Numbered from the stretch's first letter, positions 16,555 to 27,130 are shown. The stretch: DNA of 30,000 nucleotides from Paulinella micropora (GCA_019918135.1 WBZZ01002462.1:2501-32500), one strand, 5' to 3'. The notes: generated by a model from the sequence alone, not told the origin. Numbers and translations are program-made.

Positions 16555-17176
16555 TATCAGACTGAGCACTTTAACGACCGGCCAAAACCGCTATAGTTGT
16601 CACCCATCTATTTTTGACCGGACCGTTAGATTCTCCTCTGCACGACGTTTCGACTTCACTAACTAGTTTTCGATTCCGTTCAGAAATGACTTCAAACGAT
16701 TAATTCAAAGTTTTTCCAGCAGTTGCCCTTCTTCCCCTCACTATTGCCTTTTTCCCAATTTCCCGTGAACCGCACTGGTACGGTAAATTTGTGGACAAGA
16801 GACTTGAATGAAGGAAAAAGGAAATCATTGCCGGACCCAAAACCGGGAAAACACCAGAACTTTTCCTGCGACTTTGAATCCACAACTCAGAGAACAAATA
16901 ACTTGAACTTATTGACTTGAACGCGCCCCTTCAAGTACTTTAATAAGTTTTCGAGCTTGCGCATGCAAAGCCTATTGACAATCTACGTTCATCTATGATC
17001 GTACGTTGCAACCAAGTCTGCAAACAGTAGAAATTTGTGTGAATAAATGAAGTGACCTCTCAAATATTTACTTTTATTTCACCTACTTCATCAGGGTAGG
17101 TCTGAATGCAGCCATAGAGACTTTGTATTAAGAGTTCGTTGTGTAATTACCCCTCAGGGTTGTATCCAAACTCACA
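16555..17176 (+). repeat. 5' LTR, 622 bp
   Basis: It starts TATCAGACTGAGCAC and ends CCAAACTCACA. The ends are TA...CA rather than the common TG...CA. It matches the right copy at 618 of 622 positions. Candidate signals are AATAAATGAAG near 17043 (polyadenylation-like) and a short TATA-free upstream part. The bases after it (ATTCGAATTTTTTC) do not begin with TGG, so no ordinary tRNA primer-binding site is evident. Small open frames within the LTR occur in both copies and are not genes. Confidence 0.9.
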
Positions 17177-17323
17177 ATTCGAATTTTTTCTTTCAAGTGA
17201 AAAACTACACACAAAGAGTTGGTGTGTTCTGTGCACAGATCGATTTGAAAGCACCTCCCACGGGGAAGGTACTACTCAACGAACGTAGGAAAGCAGAGGT
17301 AATCAACAAACCACATATGCTAG

Positions 17324-18094
17324 ATGGATCGTTCACCTGTCTTTGCATTTTGTGTCACCTCTTTGCCTCCTACACTCTATGACAACAACCAACACAGTAT
17401 GTGTTTGGGTGTGTGTGTGTTAGGGTCACCCCCTTCCCACCCAGCAAGAATCACCTTCTTCGCTGCTCATCGTACACTACAACCGTTCAACAACAACCAA
17501 TCTTGCCCGTGGCTACTCAACATGCTCACCAACCTACACCGTGGCTACTTTCTGGCGCAGCTCCAGACGCGTACAAGGAAATTTCGGGATCCAGCTACCA
17601 TTCTGGGACGCTACCATGGATTCCTGCCCTTCGAGAAGCAACTCCTGGAGGAAAATGAAGCTGGGAAGTCAGCTCATCTCGTCATGGACCCCCTGTGGAC
17701 GCAACTGTTACCATCCATCGACGCCATCGACATCGATGGATACCTGACTGCAATCGGAATAGGTCAGCAAATAACTTTGCAAAACCTACCACCGACAGGG
17801 ACAGCATCCTCGCAACGGGAATGTAAGGTAAACCCAACCATCCACGACTCCCACCAGGGATTCATTGCATCTTCTAGCGTTGCTAACCAACATGAACTTC
17901 TTTGCAATCAAGAAAGAATTCCCATTTCCTTCGAGGAATATGCGGTTTTCCCCTTGGTTCCGACTTCCATGCTTGAAGCACCTGGATCATCTTCAGGATC
18001 GTTACCTAAACCTTTGCAAGTACTTTCGAAACAAAATCTGCAGCAGTCTGGACGGACAAGACTACTCATACAGTTTCTGCGAGTGACTTCATGA
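17324..18094 (+). CDS. ORF1 of the LTR element, unknown (possible Gag leader)
   Basis: This 256-codon frame starts 147 bases after the 5' LTR and its stop overlaps the ORF2 start as ATGA (18091-18094). The translation shows no known domain. It has a hydrophobic Cys-rich beginning, a plausible helical part in the middle (LLNMLTNLHRGYFLAQLQ, then HGFLPFEKQLLEENEAG) and a Ser/Pro-rich end. Competing frames overlap its first half (17401-17658 and 17541-17747), so the true N-terminus and even the correct frame there are uncertain. Position and coupling to ORF2 suggest Gag or a leader peptide. I cannot support more than that. Confidence 0.4.
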   Translation: MDRSPVFAFCVTSLPPTLYDNNQHSMCLGVCVLGSPPSHPARITFFAAHRTLQPFNNNQSCPWLLNMLTNLHRGYFLAQLQTRTRKFRDPATILGRYHGFLPFEKQLLEENEAGKSAHLVMDPLWTQLLPSIDAIDIDGYLTAIGIGQQITLQNLPPTGTASSQRECKVNPTIHDSHQGFIASSSVANQHELLCNQERIPISFEEYAVFPLVPTSMLEAPGSSSGSLPKPLQVLSKQNLQQSGRTRLLIQFLRVTS

Positions 18095-21000
18095 CGCCTA
18101 CATCGACGATTCATCCATCGACGAGCAGCATCATCCCAGCTACTCCAACAAGTACTTTGGATTCCAACCTCTCTTCGTCTGGTAAGTCAGCAGCGACCTT
18201 GGCACCCACTTCGCTGATGGAAAGGAACACTGCAAGCCCTCTGAAGACGGCACCGTCACCGTTGGGAAACAACTACAGTGGACCCCCTCTGCCCCTTGCA
18301 CCGCTGACCGACACCGTTTTGCGTTCGCCCGCTTCGACAAGCACTCTGCTCGATACTTCGTGTGTATCTGATCGAACTCGACCTTCCTTCGAAAACACTT
18401 GCTCGACGACACCGCTGACTGTCACTGCTTCACTTCCAATGGAACCCATCCTTAGTTGTGTGCATGACGTGCAAAGCAATGTCGAAGACAGTGTACAACA
18501 GCAGGAAACTTGTTTGACAGTAGCTTCTAGAGCTCCTCACCGCAACTCTACCCAGGCTGAAGGCGTCGTGCATACTACTAAGGACACGACACAGAACCAG
18601 CTGGACTGCAAACACACCGTGATCATAGCGGCGGAACAAACTAGTTTGTCGGATCAAGAAAGACGCCCTCGTGACTTCGCGAATGTTCCATCACGGACCG
18701 ACCTCCCCGACTTCCACATCACGGGAGACTCGCGACCTGTTTCGGAAAGCATCACGACGATCTCAGCATCTGACAGACATGGACGAGCCTCCGGAGCTAC
18801 ACTCTCGGAATCTTTTCGCGAATCAATCCAAAAGATTGATACCCGCTCGAAAAACGGAGAACCCTCAGCACAAGAGAAGATCGAGCGTCCCCTTCGCAAG
18901 AAACGCAACGCTGACTCTACTTTGGCGGCCCAACTGCGCACACCTTCGCACTGCGATAAGCCCAGCAAGCGCACAATGAAGAACGCATCATCCCCGACTT
19001 CAAAGGCGACGCTGACGCATTCACTTCTCACCTACGAGAACGCGGCCCACAACTTCTCGCAGGGACCCCTGAAGACTCCACCCGCTACCAAGTCCATCTC
19101 TTTCGCTTCCGAGGACCCGTCATTCACCGGAGTCCCATGCGACTATTGCATGAAATACAACAAGCATCTGCGAAACCAGATTCCGAAACATTCGTTGAAT
19201 CAATGCAAGTTCCGCTGGCAGCGAGCTCGAGAATTACACGAGAGTCACAACTCATCGTCATCTTCGACGGCTACGCGCACCGCGCCCCGAACTCTCCACA
19301 TGACAGTACGCTCGGCACGGCAGCCGGCACGGCAGCTAACTCGCATCGCGACGACCCCAACAGTCGTTTGTGGCAGCATTTACGTACGCAAATCCCTTCG
19401 GACCCCAACGTCAGAAGAACACATCGGCAAAACCGCTTGTGTCTTGGACTCCGCATGTAACTGCAAAGGCGTGGCCCTCCGCGAATGGGTACAGCAGCAC
19501 GGACTAGAAGTTGTACCTCTCCCTCACATTGAAGCACGCTCATCTGTGGGAATAGACTCTTTCCTCACCGAAGGAATCGAGCTTTTCGTTTCGGCTACCC
19601 CAACGTCTCCGCTCCATGCCGTCACAATCTATGTGTCGACACACCTTCCTGAAGGTATGAAGCTACTCTTCGCGAACGAAGTAGCCGCTCAACTCAACCT
19701 CTCCATCGATGACGCGCAAACGATCCGGCCCACGGACTACATGCCCTTGAAGCCATCGTTTAAGCAGATTGTCTACGAGACGGAATATCACTTCTTCCAG
19801 ACTCCGCTCCGGATCGGTGACTTACGCTTGGCTACGTTCAGCTACGACTTCCGCCCCACATCCCTGGCGAAGGAGACAGCACAGCTAGTGACCAAGTTCC
19901 AAAAGATCATCGATCGCCGTCCCAATCCACAACTTTCTTTGACACCGCCCTTACCTTCCTCCAACGCCCAACTCCAAGCCCGTCAGGCCAACTTGTTCAT
20001 GCTTCCAAAGAAGACAGTCAAGGACGAAGCCGAAGAGAAGGACGAATCGGAAGAAAAGGACATCAAAGATGAAGACGCGACGGAGAGCGAAGCAGGAGAC
20101 GAAGATGAAGTTGAGCTCCCTTCACAAGCGCAAGGCTCAGCCGCGACGGCAAGTACACTTGGAAGGCGTACAGCACCCAGCAGTACCCCGCGATCATCTA
20201 AACGACTGAAGACGGAGGATGCACAGGAATCTTCAACCCCTTCACCCGTCGGACAAGCCACCCCTAACGCTTCACCTCTCTACAACCCATGGCAGCCAAC
20301 GCCTTCTACCCAGCCGACACCCCGGTCAACGTCAACGGATAGTTGGATGGCATCGGCACGAAAACGAGAGCAGGACGCAACGCGACCCTTCATGCGAGCC
20401 AAACAGGCCCTAGACAGGAAGCGCGCTCTGAACTTTTCACCATCATCATCATCATCATCATCATCGTCATCATCATCGTCATCATCATCGTCATCGTCAT
20501 CGGCCGCCCCGAATTCGACGTGGCCATCCTCGGTCTCCACCGCAGGACCACAGGCAAGATTATCACTACCACTATCATCATCGTCATCGTCATCGGCCGC
20601 CCCGAATCTGATGAGGCCATCCTCGGTCGCCACCGCAGGATTACAGGCAAGAACATCATTGTCACTATCGTCACCACTTCCATCACCATCGTCGTCATCA
20701 TTAGCTTCTTCCTCATCGCAAGGAGTGAGGATGCCTATGATTCCAGAGAATTCACCTTCTGCGAACGCGATTTCTCAGCAGGGTTTCATCGACTTGACGA
20801 ATTCTCCTCTACCCGTCCTACCAGTAGCACCAACCCCGCGTCGATCCGTTAGTTCTACACCGGAACAGAAAAGGAGATCTACATCGCCATTGGCACATTC
20901 CTGTCTGAAGACGGCACCACCGCAACCACCTCCAGCAGGAAACGTGGAACCCTTCGGCGAATTACTCATTCGCCCACCTACAAACGTTTCTGACGCATCC

Positions 21001-24000
21001 CTCAGAACGAATGTATCTCCTCACGTTGGACGAAGTAATCTGGACACCTTCGATCTCAAATCGCTTGATGTGTTCGCGCCGGCGCCTACGTCACCGACGG
21101 ATCGCATGATCATAGGTCGAACTAACCAAATCAAGCAGGTCGAAGTCCACACACCAGATCCCGTAGTACCGCTACTCCCTCTACAGCCTACGACTTATCG
21201 TCGAGTCCAACCTGTGCCGACCGCGTGGTTCCCTCCAGAAGACCCCACGCGCCTTGCTACACCAACCCCTGGCATGCAAGACGACTTGTGGATCGTTAAG
21301 GAGATCTACGCCAACTACTTCCCAACCATTGCCTCAGTATGTATCGCAGGGACACATCCCTACTGTCAACACCTTGGCTACTGGCTCCCGGAGCAAATGA
21401 TTACCTGTCAAGGCCTCTGGCCCGACAGAGTCATCACCAGGAACTCCCTTAGTCCATGGGAACACCCTCGGGTGGAACGACTGCTGTTACAGACCAGGAA
21501 CGACGAAAGAGGAACCTATCGGATTCAACCAGACGAGAAAGAAACTTTGTGGACAACCGCGGAAAGAATATACTTTCCACACTACGGCTACTACAGTTTC
21601 TTGGCTTTCCCGCTCTTGGCACGAACGTTTCTCCCATGGGCAGCGATATCGACCACTGCCAGTTCCTCTTCATTGAGCTCCTCCTCATCGAGTTCGTCCT
21701 CATCTAGTTCGTCCTCGACGAGCACAGCAGTGAGCACAACTCCGAGCACAACTTCGGGCACAACTTTGAGTACAACTTTGTCCTCATCTTCCAGCGCATC
21801 TTCGAGTTCCGCATCGAGTTCATCTGCACAGCAGATCCCTCAGCGTGAAAGAGAGAGTAACATCTACTTGCGAACCGACCCTCGACAGATGTATGGACAG
21901 ACCCCGTGGCATACCGACGAAACGCGTTTCGACATTGCTACCTTCGGCTTCGAAAGCACAAGGCCCACCTGCCTTATGCAACAGTATTGGCCACCCCGCA
22001 TGATTCCTCACGAGATAGGTCCGGAAACCTTTTTCGACATCACATGCGGATTAGAACTCTTGGCAGCAGGAGATACACCAATTTCTGTCGTCAACACCGA
22101 AGCCCTTTGTTTGCTCCGGATTTCAAATCGTACCGCTCCGCCTCGACTGTTTTCCGCACCGCAGGGACACACAGTGGAAACGATACAAAACATCCTCAAC
22201 ATACCGAAAGGCTCCACCATGTTTCTCGAATTCTCCAACACCGGATTGACCGCCATCATCTTCCACTTTGGCCCCGTACATGGACGAAGCACGGCACAAC
22301 TTTTGTGCTCCGCCCTCATCGGCCGCCATGTGGAACCCACCGGCGACGTGGACTATTTCTACACTGGTATGAGATATGATCTACTCCGTCGACCGTGGGG
22401 ATACAAGGCATCATCACACCTTGGACTCATCGTCGGCAAAATTCCGGAAGAACACGCTCGAGATACCATCATGGACGTACTTGCCAACGGCGAACTGCTA
22501 TTTCCTTGGTGCTGTATGGAAACCCCGACCACGGGTCACTTAACCATCACCCCTGGACATGGTGGTCCGTCATACCAGCGCTTCGTCTTCAAGCTCCCTA
22601 CACGAGAACGTTGCTTCGCACTACAGCACTATTTCCATCGACTACCATGTATCGACCCGATATGGCTGAAGATTCATGCGACGGACTCGTACTACGACAT
22701 CGAAGAAGGGCCGGTACGCGAGCGCAGCTACGAATGCATCGTGGACCTCCCAAGGAACTACTTCGACTCGAGCTCCATGACCATCTACTACATCAGTGCG
22801 GACGACGGCGAGTTCATCAACTCCATCTTCCGAGACCGATGGATGGGATTGGCTGCCCAAGTTGTATCGAAAGCAGGCACTTGCTCTCTTTCAGGATCAC
22901 AGATAAACGACGCCAATCTCGCTAACTATCTCCGAGATGCACACAACTGGTCGGACCCCGACAACCCCGTAGCCAGCAACAGGAAATGGCCAACGGATTT
23001 CAAGTGGATACGATACGACAATGTACCCTGGATCATCACCCAGATTGCCATCTACCTCATCGGAAGTCAAGCTGGTCTCCGCCACAGCCAGGAAATCCAT
23101 GTTGTGCATCATCCAACAGGCACTACCCCTTGCGAAACCGATATTATCAACCCGTATTCGCGAGAAAAACGCCTGCGAGGTCATCCCATCGGCGTGCCAT
23201 GTACTCGCATGCGTGATTGCGAATATCAGCCCGAACCCCACATTCGGCCATGGATACCACAACAAAACCCTTCCGCGCTACCGGAAGACCATCATACCGG
23301 CAAAGGACATTGGCTCAACCTCAAGTCATCGGACACTACGACACGCCTCCGCCAATTCTACAACGGAATGAGGATGTCTGCGACGGACCTCAAATACGAG
23401 ACCCTCCTCAACCTTCCTCTTTCAGTTAAAACGCTGAGCCCGTGGGAAACGCGTGGACATTACCGCATCGGATGGCCATACGGAATTGTATTCATCGACC
23501 CAGGATTCGACGTCTCACCTTTCACCCACAACCCCAACGACACAGGCTCACGCGAACAACCGATCGACGTCACCATCGAATACGACCACACTCCGTTTCA
23601 AGCAGCCTCTAGTTCCAGCAGCTCAAGCTCCAGCAGCTCAAGCTCCAGCTCACAAGTCATTCTGACAGGGTTGCCTACAACACCACCGGGACCGCCCCCC
23701 ACTTTCGCATCTTCCAGCCAGACTAGCGCGAGCACGCCGCCCGCACCTACTCCGCGCCAGATCCCTCGGACAGGCTGCAGAGAGAGGCCCCCTACTCCGT
23801 ACTATCCGGAAAAAGAAGACCCAGATGACGACGGACCCACATCGCGCCCGTATGGATCTAGCCAACCACCTTCGGCTACATCTTCGTCATCATCGCCTTC
23901 TCCCACAGCGACACCATCGCCACCGAGTCGCACTACGCGAATGCGAACGAAACAGCAAGCAGAACGCCCTCCTTTCAAGTCGACCCGAAAACCGATTTAC

Positions 24001-25863
24001 CTAGGAGGCTACTATTACGCTTCGTCAAGCGATCTCCAGCACAACCTGCCGACTCGCTGGAACTACCCACTATCAACAATACAGCATCCCGCTATCAACA
24101 CCATCACCTGCACCCCGATGCACCAAAGAACTCTTCAGGCATGGAACTGTTTTAACAACAGCGGCCTCATCAAGCCACACTTTGACATTTCAACCAATGT
24201 TAAAGCGATGGACAAAAAACGAGCTTCACAAAAGCTAGCGGAATTTGTCTATCGTGGAAAGAAAACCATCGACTTTGTTCGGTATTCAATCAATACACCT
24301 TCATTGCTTGACTACAGTCGACTCGCTTTCGATATCTCAGCCTGCACTCTTGAACGACAAGCATCTCACTTCCGACGTACTCACCGACGAGGAAACCAGT
24401 GCAGTCAAGACGTTTGCAGCCTCATCGACCTCATCCGCGAGACCCAGACCCACAAGCTTTACCCGTCACCATCTCGACAAACACCCAAGCGTAACCCTGG
24501 TGACTGTACCCTCTACAAGAAGGAACAAGACGCACAGGCCCCACCGGAACAATATGCATGGGCCCCACCGGAACAGCAGGATCACAACCCGCCGATCAGT
24601 GATGGCAGGACCAAAACCAGCCGGGTTCATCGGACAAATCAACAAGGACTCCCCGACAAGCAGGGATCGACAACCTTGAAACCCGTCCAGATCCCGCCTC
24701 AGGCATTATTGTTATGCTCGCCGCATCCCTCTGCATCGCCGACTTGGAGCCACCATGTGTACACATACGCCCAGATGGACAACGGACAACGACAAACTTC
24801 GAACTCGGATTCATTCCCGGACGCAGTCCAATCCAATCCTTCAATTCTATCCGACGTGACTCTTCCTCACCGGCAAGTTACCAATCGTGAAGAAGAAGAC
24901 CTCAACATGACGCAATCCGCGACACCAAATCCGGATCCGCACACGTTATGTTTTGCAGCATCTACGGTCAACGGAATGCAACCCACCTTGCAATCCTCTC
25001 ACATCGACTCGCTCCACCGCGACACTTTGGACGAACAGACGGATAAGCCCATCGCTCCGCTCTCTTCAACATTTGCACCTAACGTCGTCAACCCCGACAG
25101 CACTGCAAACGTACTCCAACCGACCCTTCAAGGTGCTCACCGCACTGCGGAAGACTTTCGACGAGCCCTAGATCACCTCTATAACAACCCGATTCACTGG
25201 AACACACCGTCCCGCGCTTACTTCGACGACGTCACAGACGGCACAGACGACTCGTACATCCATTTTCGGAAGCTCCGATCCATTCGCACGGAATATCGGA
25301 CCTCTACCGTACTGGAAGAGCACTGTGATACAACGAGTAGCACGACGGAGACCTTAGCCAGCAAGATCACACTCAAGCTGACCAACCCCTCCGACGCTCC
25401 AGAAATCCACCACGTTTTGATTCCTCTCAACACCCGGACCAGGTTTCATAAACGCAATCAGTTAACAGCGCCCCTGACCCATCCCCGCGAGTCTACCACC
25501 CTTTCACCAGCAGGTTTCACCAACTTGTTTCCAGTAGTACACGAGACGCCGCAACGACTCTACTACAGGGCGGACTCCAATCAGGACAGCATCTGTGGCA
25601 TCCTTCAAACAGGACCAGAGCCCAACGCTCCGGTAGTTCACCACTTCTCACAGAAGCTCACCGAAGCGCAACAGCAATGGCACCTCTACGCGCGTGAAGC
25701 CTACAGCATCATCGCCGGCTTGGATTACTTCCATCGAGAACTCCAACGAAGCAAGCTTCAACTCTTCATCGCACTTGACGTTTTAGACTCCAAACAGTCT
25801 TATCTCCAGATCGCCCTCAGGAGAGGAATGTTTCGCACACGAGACACCCCGAACGCTCAATAG
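18091..25863 (+). CDS. Giant 2,590-aa ORF2: zinc knuckle, protease-like, unknown centre, RT/RNase H remnant
   Basis: This is an unbroken 7.8-kb frame. Residues 1-340 are Ser/Thr/Pro-rich. A zinc-knuckle-like motif is C350-x2-C353-x13-H367-x4-C372. A retropepsin-like start is CVLDSACNC with D453-S-A. Residues 639-675 are acidic. Serine runs lie at about 783-805, 825-835, 1190-1215 and 1840-1860. Between and after them are folded-looking blocks without known motifs (about 1000-1185, 1240-1835 and 1990-2090), rich in Trp, Tyr, Cys and His. At the end, SRAYFDDVTDG (YFDD at 2377-2380) followed by SYIHFRKLRSI resembles the RT palm, and RADSNQD (D2495), AREAYSIIAGLDYFHREL (E2536) and ALDVLDSKQS (D2563 or D2566) match Ty3/Gypsy RNase H. 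RT fingers, integrase and chromodomain are not seen. Confidence 0.7.
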   Translation: MTPTSTIHPSTSSIIPATPTSTLDSNLSSSGKSAATLAPTSLMERNTASPLKTAPSPLGNNYSGPPLPLAPLTDTVLRSPASTSTLLDTSCVSDRTRPSFENTCSTTPLTVTASLPMEPILSCVHDVQSNVEDSVQQQETCLTVASRAPHRNSTQAEGVVHTTKDTTQNQLDCKHTVIIAAEQTSLSDQERRPRDFANVPSRTDLPDFHITGDSRPVSESITTISASDRHGRASGATLSESFRESIQKIDTRSKNGEPSAQEKIERPLRKKRNADSTLAAQLRTPSHCDKPSKRTMKNASSPTSKATLTHSLLTYENAAHNFSQGPLKTPPATKSISFASEDPSFTGVPCDYCMKYNKHLRNQIPKHSLNQCKFRWQRARELHESHNSSSSSTATRTAPRTLHMTVRSARQPARQLTRIATTPTVVCGSIYVRKSLRTPTSEEHIGKTACVLDSACNCKGVALREWVQQHGLEVVPLPHIEARSSVGIDSFLTEGIELFVSATPTSPLHAVTIYVSTHLPEGMKLLFANEVAAQLNLSIDDAQTIRPTDYMPLKPSFKQIVYETEYHFFQTPLRIGDLRLATFSYDFRPTSLAKETAQLVTKFQKIIDRRPNPQLSLTPPLPSSNAQLQARQANLFMLPKKTVKDEAEEKDESEEKDIKDEDATESEAGDEDEVELPSQAQGSAATASTLGRRTAPSSTPRSSKRLKTEDAQESSTPSPVGQATPNASPLYNPWQPTPSTQPTPRSTSTDSWMASARKREQDATRPFMRAKQALDRKRALNFSPSSSSSSSSSSSSSSSSSSSSAAPNSTWPSSVSTAGPQARLSLPLSSSSSSSAAPNLMRPSSVATAGLQARTSLSLSSPLPSPSSSSLASSSSQGVRMPMIPENSPSANAISQQGFIDLTNSPLPVLPVAPTPRRSVSSTPEQKRRSTSPLAHSCLKTAPPQPPPAGNVEPFGELLIRPPTNVSDASLRTNVSPHVGRSNLDTFDLKSLDVFAPAPTSPTDRMIIGRTNQIKQVEVHTPDPVVPLLPLQPTTYRRVQPVPTAWFPPEDPTRLATPTPGMQDDLWIVKEIYANYFPTIASVCIAGTHPYCQHLGYWLPEQMITCQGLWPDRVITRNSLSPWEHPRVERLLLQTRNDERGTYRIQPDEKETLWTTAERIYFPHYGYYSFLAFPLLARTFLPWAAISTTASSSSLSSSSSSSSSSSSSSTSTAVSTTPSTTSGTTLSTTLSSSSSASSSSASSSSAQQIPQRERESNIYLRTDPRQMYGQTPWHTDETRFDIATFGFESTRPTCLMQQYWPPRMIPHEIGPETFFDITCGLELLAAGDTPISVVNTEALCLLRISNRTAPPRLFSAPQGHTVETIQNILNIPKGSTMFLEFSNTGLTAIIFHFGPVHGRSTAQLLCSALIGRHVEPTGDVDYFYTGMRYDLLRRPWGYKASSHLGLIVGKIPEEHARDTIMDVLANGELLFPWCCMETPTTGHLTITPGHGGPSYQRFVFKLPTRERCFALQHYFHRLPCIDPIWLKIHATDSYYDIEEGPVRERSYECIVDLPRNYFDSSSMTIYYISADDGEFINSIFRDRWMGLAAQVVSKAGTCSLSGSQINDANLANYLRDAHNWSDPDNPVASNRKWPTDFKWIRYDNVPWIITQIAIYLIGSQAGLRHSQEIHVVHHPTGTTPCETDIINPYSREKRLRGHPIGVPCTRMRDCEYQPEPHIRPWIPQQNPSALPEDHHTGKGHWLNLKSSDTTTRLRQFYNGMRMSATDLKYETLLNLPLSVKTLSPWETRGHYRIGWPYGIVFIDPGFDVSPFTHNPNDTGSREQPIDVTIEYDHTPFQAASSSSSSSSSSSSSSSQVILTGLPTTPPGPPPTFASSSQTSASTPPAPTPRQIPRTGCRERPPTPYYPEKEDPDDDGPTSRPYGSSQPPSATSSSSSPSPTATPSPPSRTTRMRTKQQAERPPFKSTRKPIYLGGYYYASSSDLQHNLPTRWNYPLSTIQHPAINTITCTPMHQRTLQAWNCFNNSGLIKPHFDISTNVKAMDKKRASQKLAEFVYRGKKTIDFVRYSINTPSLLDYSRLAFDISACTLERQASHFRRTHRRGNQCSQDVCSLIDLIRETQTHKLYPSPSRQTPKRNPGDCTLYKKEQDAQAPPEQYAWAPPEQQDHNPPISDGRTKTSRVHRTNQQGLPDKQGSTTLKPVQIPPQALLLCSPHPSASPTWSHHVYTYAQMDNGQRQTSNSDSFPDAVQSNPSILSDVTLPHRQVTNREEEDLNMTQSATPNPDPHTLCFAASTVNGMQPTLQSSHIDSLHRDTLDEQTDKPIAPLSSTFAPNVVNPDSTANVLQPTLQGAHRTAEDFRRALDHLYNNPIHWNTPSRAYFDDVTDGTDDSYIHFRKLRSIRTEYRTSTVLEEHCDTTSSTTETLASKITLKLTNPSDAPEIHHVLIPLNTRTRFHKRNQLTAPLTHPRESTTLSPAGFTNLFPVVHETPQRLYYRADSNQDSICGILQTGPEPNAPVVHHFSQKLTEAQQQWHLYAREAYSIIAGLDYFHRELQRSKLQLFIALDVLDSKQSYLQIALRRGMFRTRDTPNAQ
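20437..20502 (+). repeat. TCA/TCG trinucleotide run encoding polyserine in ORF2
   Basis: An almost pure TCA/TCG array encodes 20-odd serines. A shorter array of the same kind is at 20573-20595, with a following duplicated Ala-Ala-Pro-Asn block (around 20500-20560 and 20596-20650), showing slippage plus a local segment duplication inside the gene. Confidence 0.85.
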
Positions 25864-27130
25864 AAACGCACTTTGCTAAGTTAACAGGTTATAGAATCAA
25901 GATCATATCGTTGAATATAGTCTACATCAGCGCATCACCACCGCTACCCGCACATCGACTACCGCTTTGAAGAATCAAGATCGCCACACACCCCGGCCTC
26001 TTCCATTCTTCAGACTAACGCCAACTATACCTTACTTTCGAGATGGTCAGCATCAACCGCTTCCAAATGCGTTATTTCAAGTCCTACATGGTACTTAACC
26101 GCATTGACCACTCACGATCTACAATGTATATTAGACCAGTGACCGCACCCCGCTCAACATGGTGATAGTACACAACTCACGATGACGACCCAGTCAATCA
26201 TACCATCGGCGACGTCGCTTCACCCACCGACCACGATTAGGTTCAACAATGACATCGTTTCGGATACGGACTCAGAGAAGAAAGAGGAAAACGACCTTAC
26301 AGCTCACCAGCTTGGCACGACCCCAAACGAAGAAAACTCTCCTGCCCTATCTACGAAGACACACAGGACGGATCCACTACCTAATTTTGGGGTCGCTCCC
26401 TAACTTATTGGCAGCTCCTCCTCTTCCAACTTCATTAACGATCAAGTCGTTCATCGCCACATCGAGTGACCTTTTCAGCAAGACAAATCAAGACAAGGCC
26501 GCACTCCGCCAACGTTTTCAACAGTCTTCGAGGCTCTCACCTCATCGATTAGCCTTTACTACTGCTCACCCGCAGACACATCAAAGGAATAACCGATCCA
26601 ACACTCTCAAGTGGGTTTTACTCATCGTACCGGCTTCACCCAGCCACAGCCCAGCGCTTTTCCCACTTGATACGCCATCGTCCCTAGACAAGTTACGCCA
26701 AGACCAGCGTATCCGTGTAAGTCCTTGGTCGCCTTTTATGCCTGCAGGTCAACGATCATTCTCATCGAATCTGAACACCTCAGTGATTATATCGGCACGG
26801 CACATTAGGTGCATTTCAACATGGTTCATCTCGGCTGTGAGATACATGGCCACCTAACTTTCTACGGCTCGACGTCAGCTCCCCAATATCAACGCATCGC
26901 AACTGCGCCTCAATTGTCTCAGTTCCGCTTCGCACTCCGATATCCGGCCCCGGCTGATCTTCGTCTGCAATGCGCTCCACACCGACGCACTTCTTCTTCA
27001 TCCTCCCATTTAGGTTAAGGAGACTCACCCTTCTCTTTACTCCTTTTTGAATTTTTTAGAGAGAAACACCAAGTCACGGACACATCGTTAGTCACTCATT
27101 CTGTACGCAACTCTACTCAACCGTTAGGTC
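25864..27130 (+). other. Region between ORF2 and the polypurine tract, possible pol remnant
   Basis: About 1.27 kb before the right LTR contain only short overlapping frames (for example 26249-26857 and 26182-26403), none with a recognisable integrase zinc-finger or DDE motif. Just after the ORF2 stop another frame reads KLTGYRIKIISLN, which resembles the connection segment following RNase H in Gypsy pol. Decayed pol sequence is therefore likely at least at its start. Nothing else is supportable. Confidence 0.4.

Noticed and set aside
16692..16920. Small frames inside the left LTR, repeated at 27281-27509 in the right LTR
   Set aside because: Repetition only reflects LTR identity; no start context, family motif or known LTR-encoded protein supports them.
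20280..20852. Overlapping poly-Asp, poly-Ile and poly-Met frames around the TCA array
   Set aside because: They are alternative-frame readings of the ORF2 polyserine codons.
26249..26857. 202-codon frame before the right LTR as an integrase
   Set aside because: No HHCC zinc finger or DDE spacing could be found in any frame here; composition is Ser/Thr/Pro-rich without domain features.
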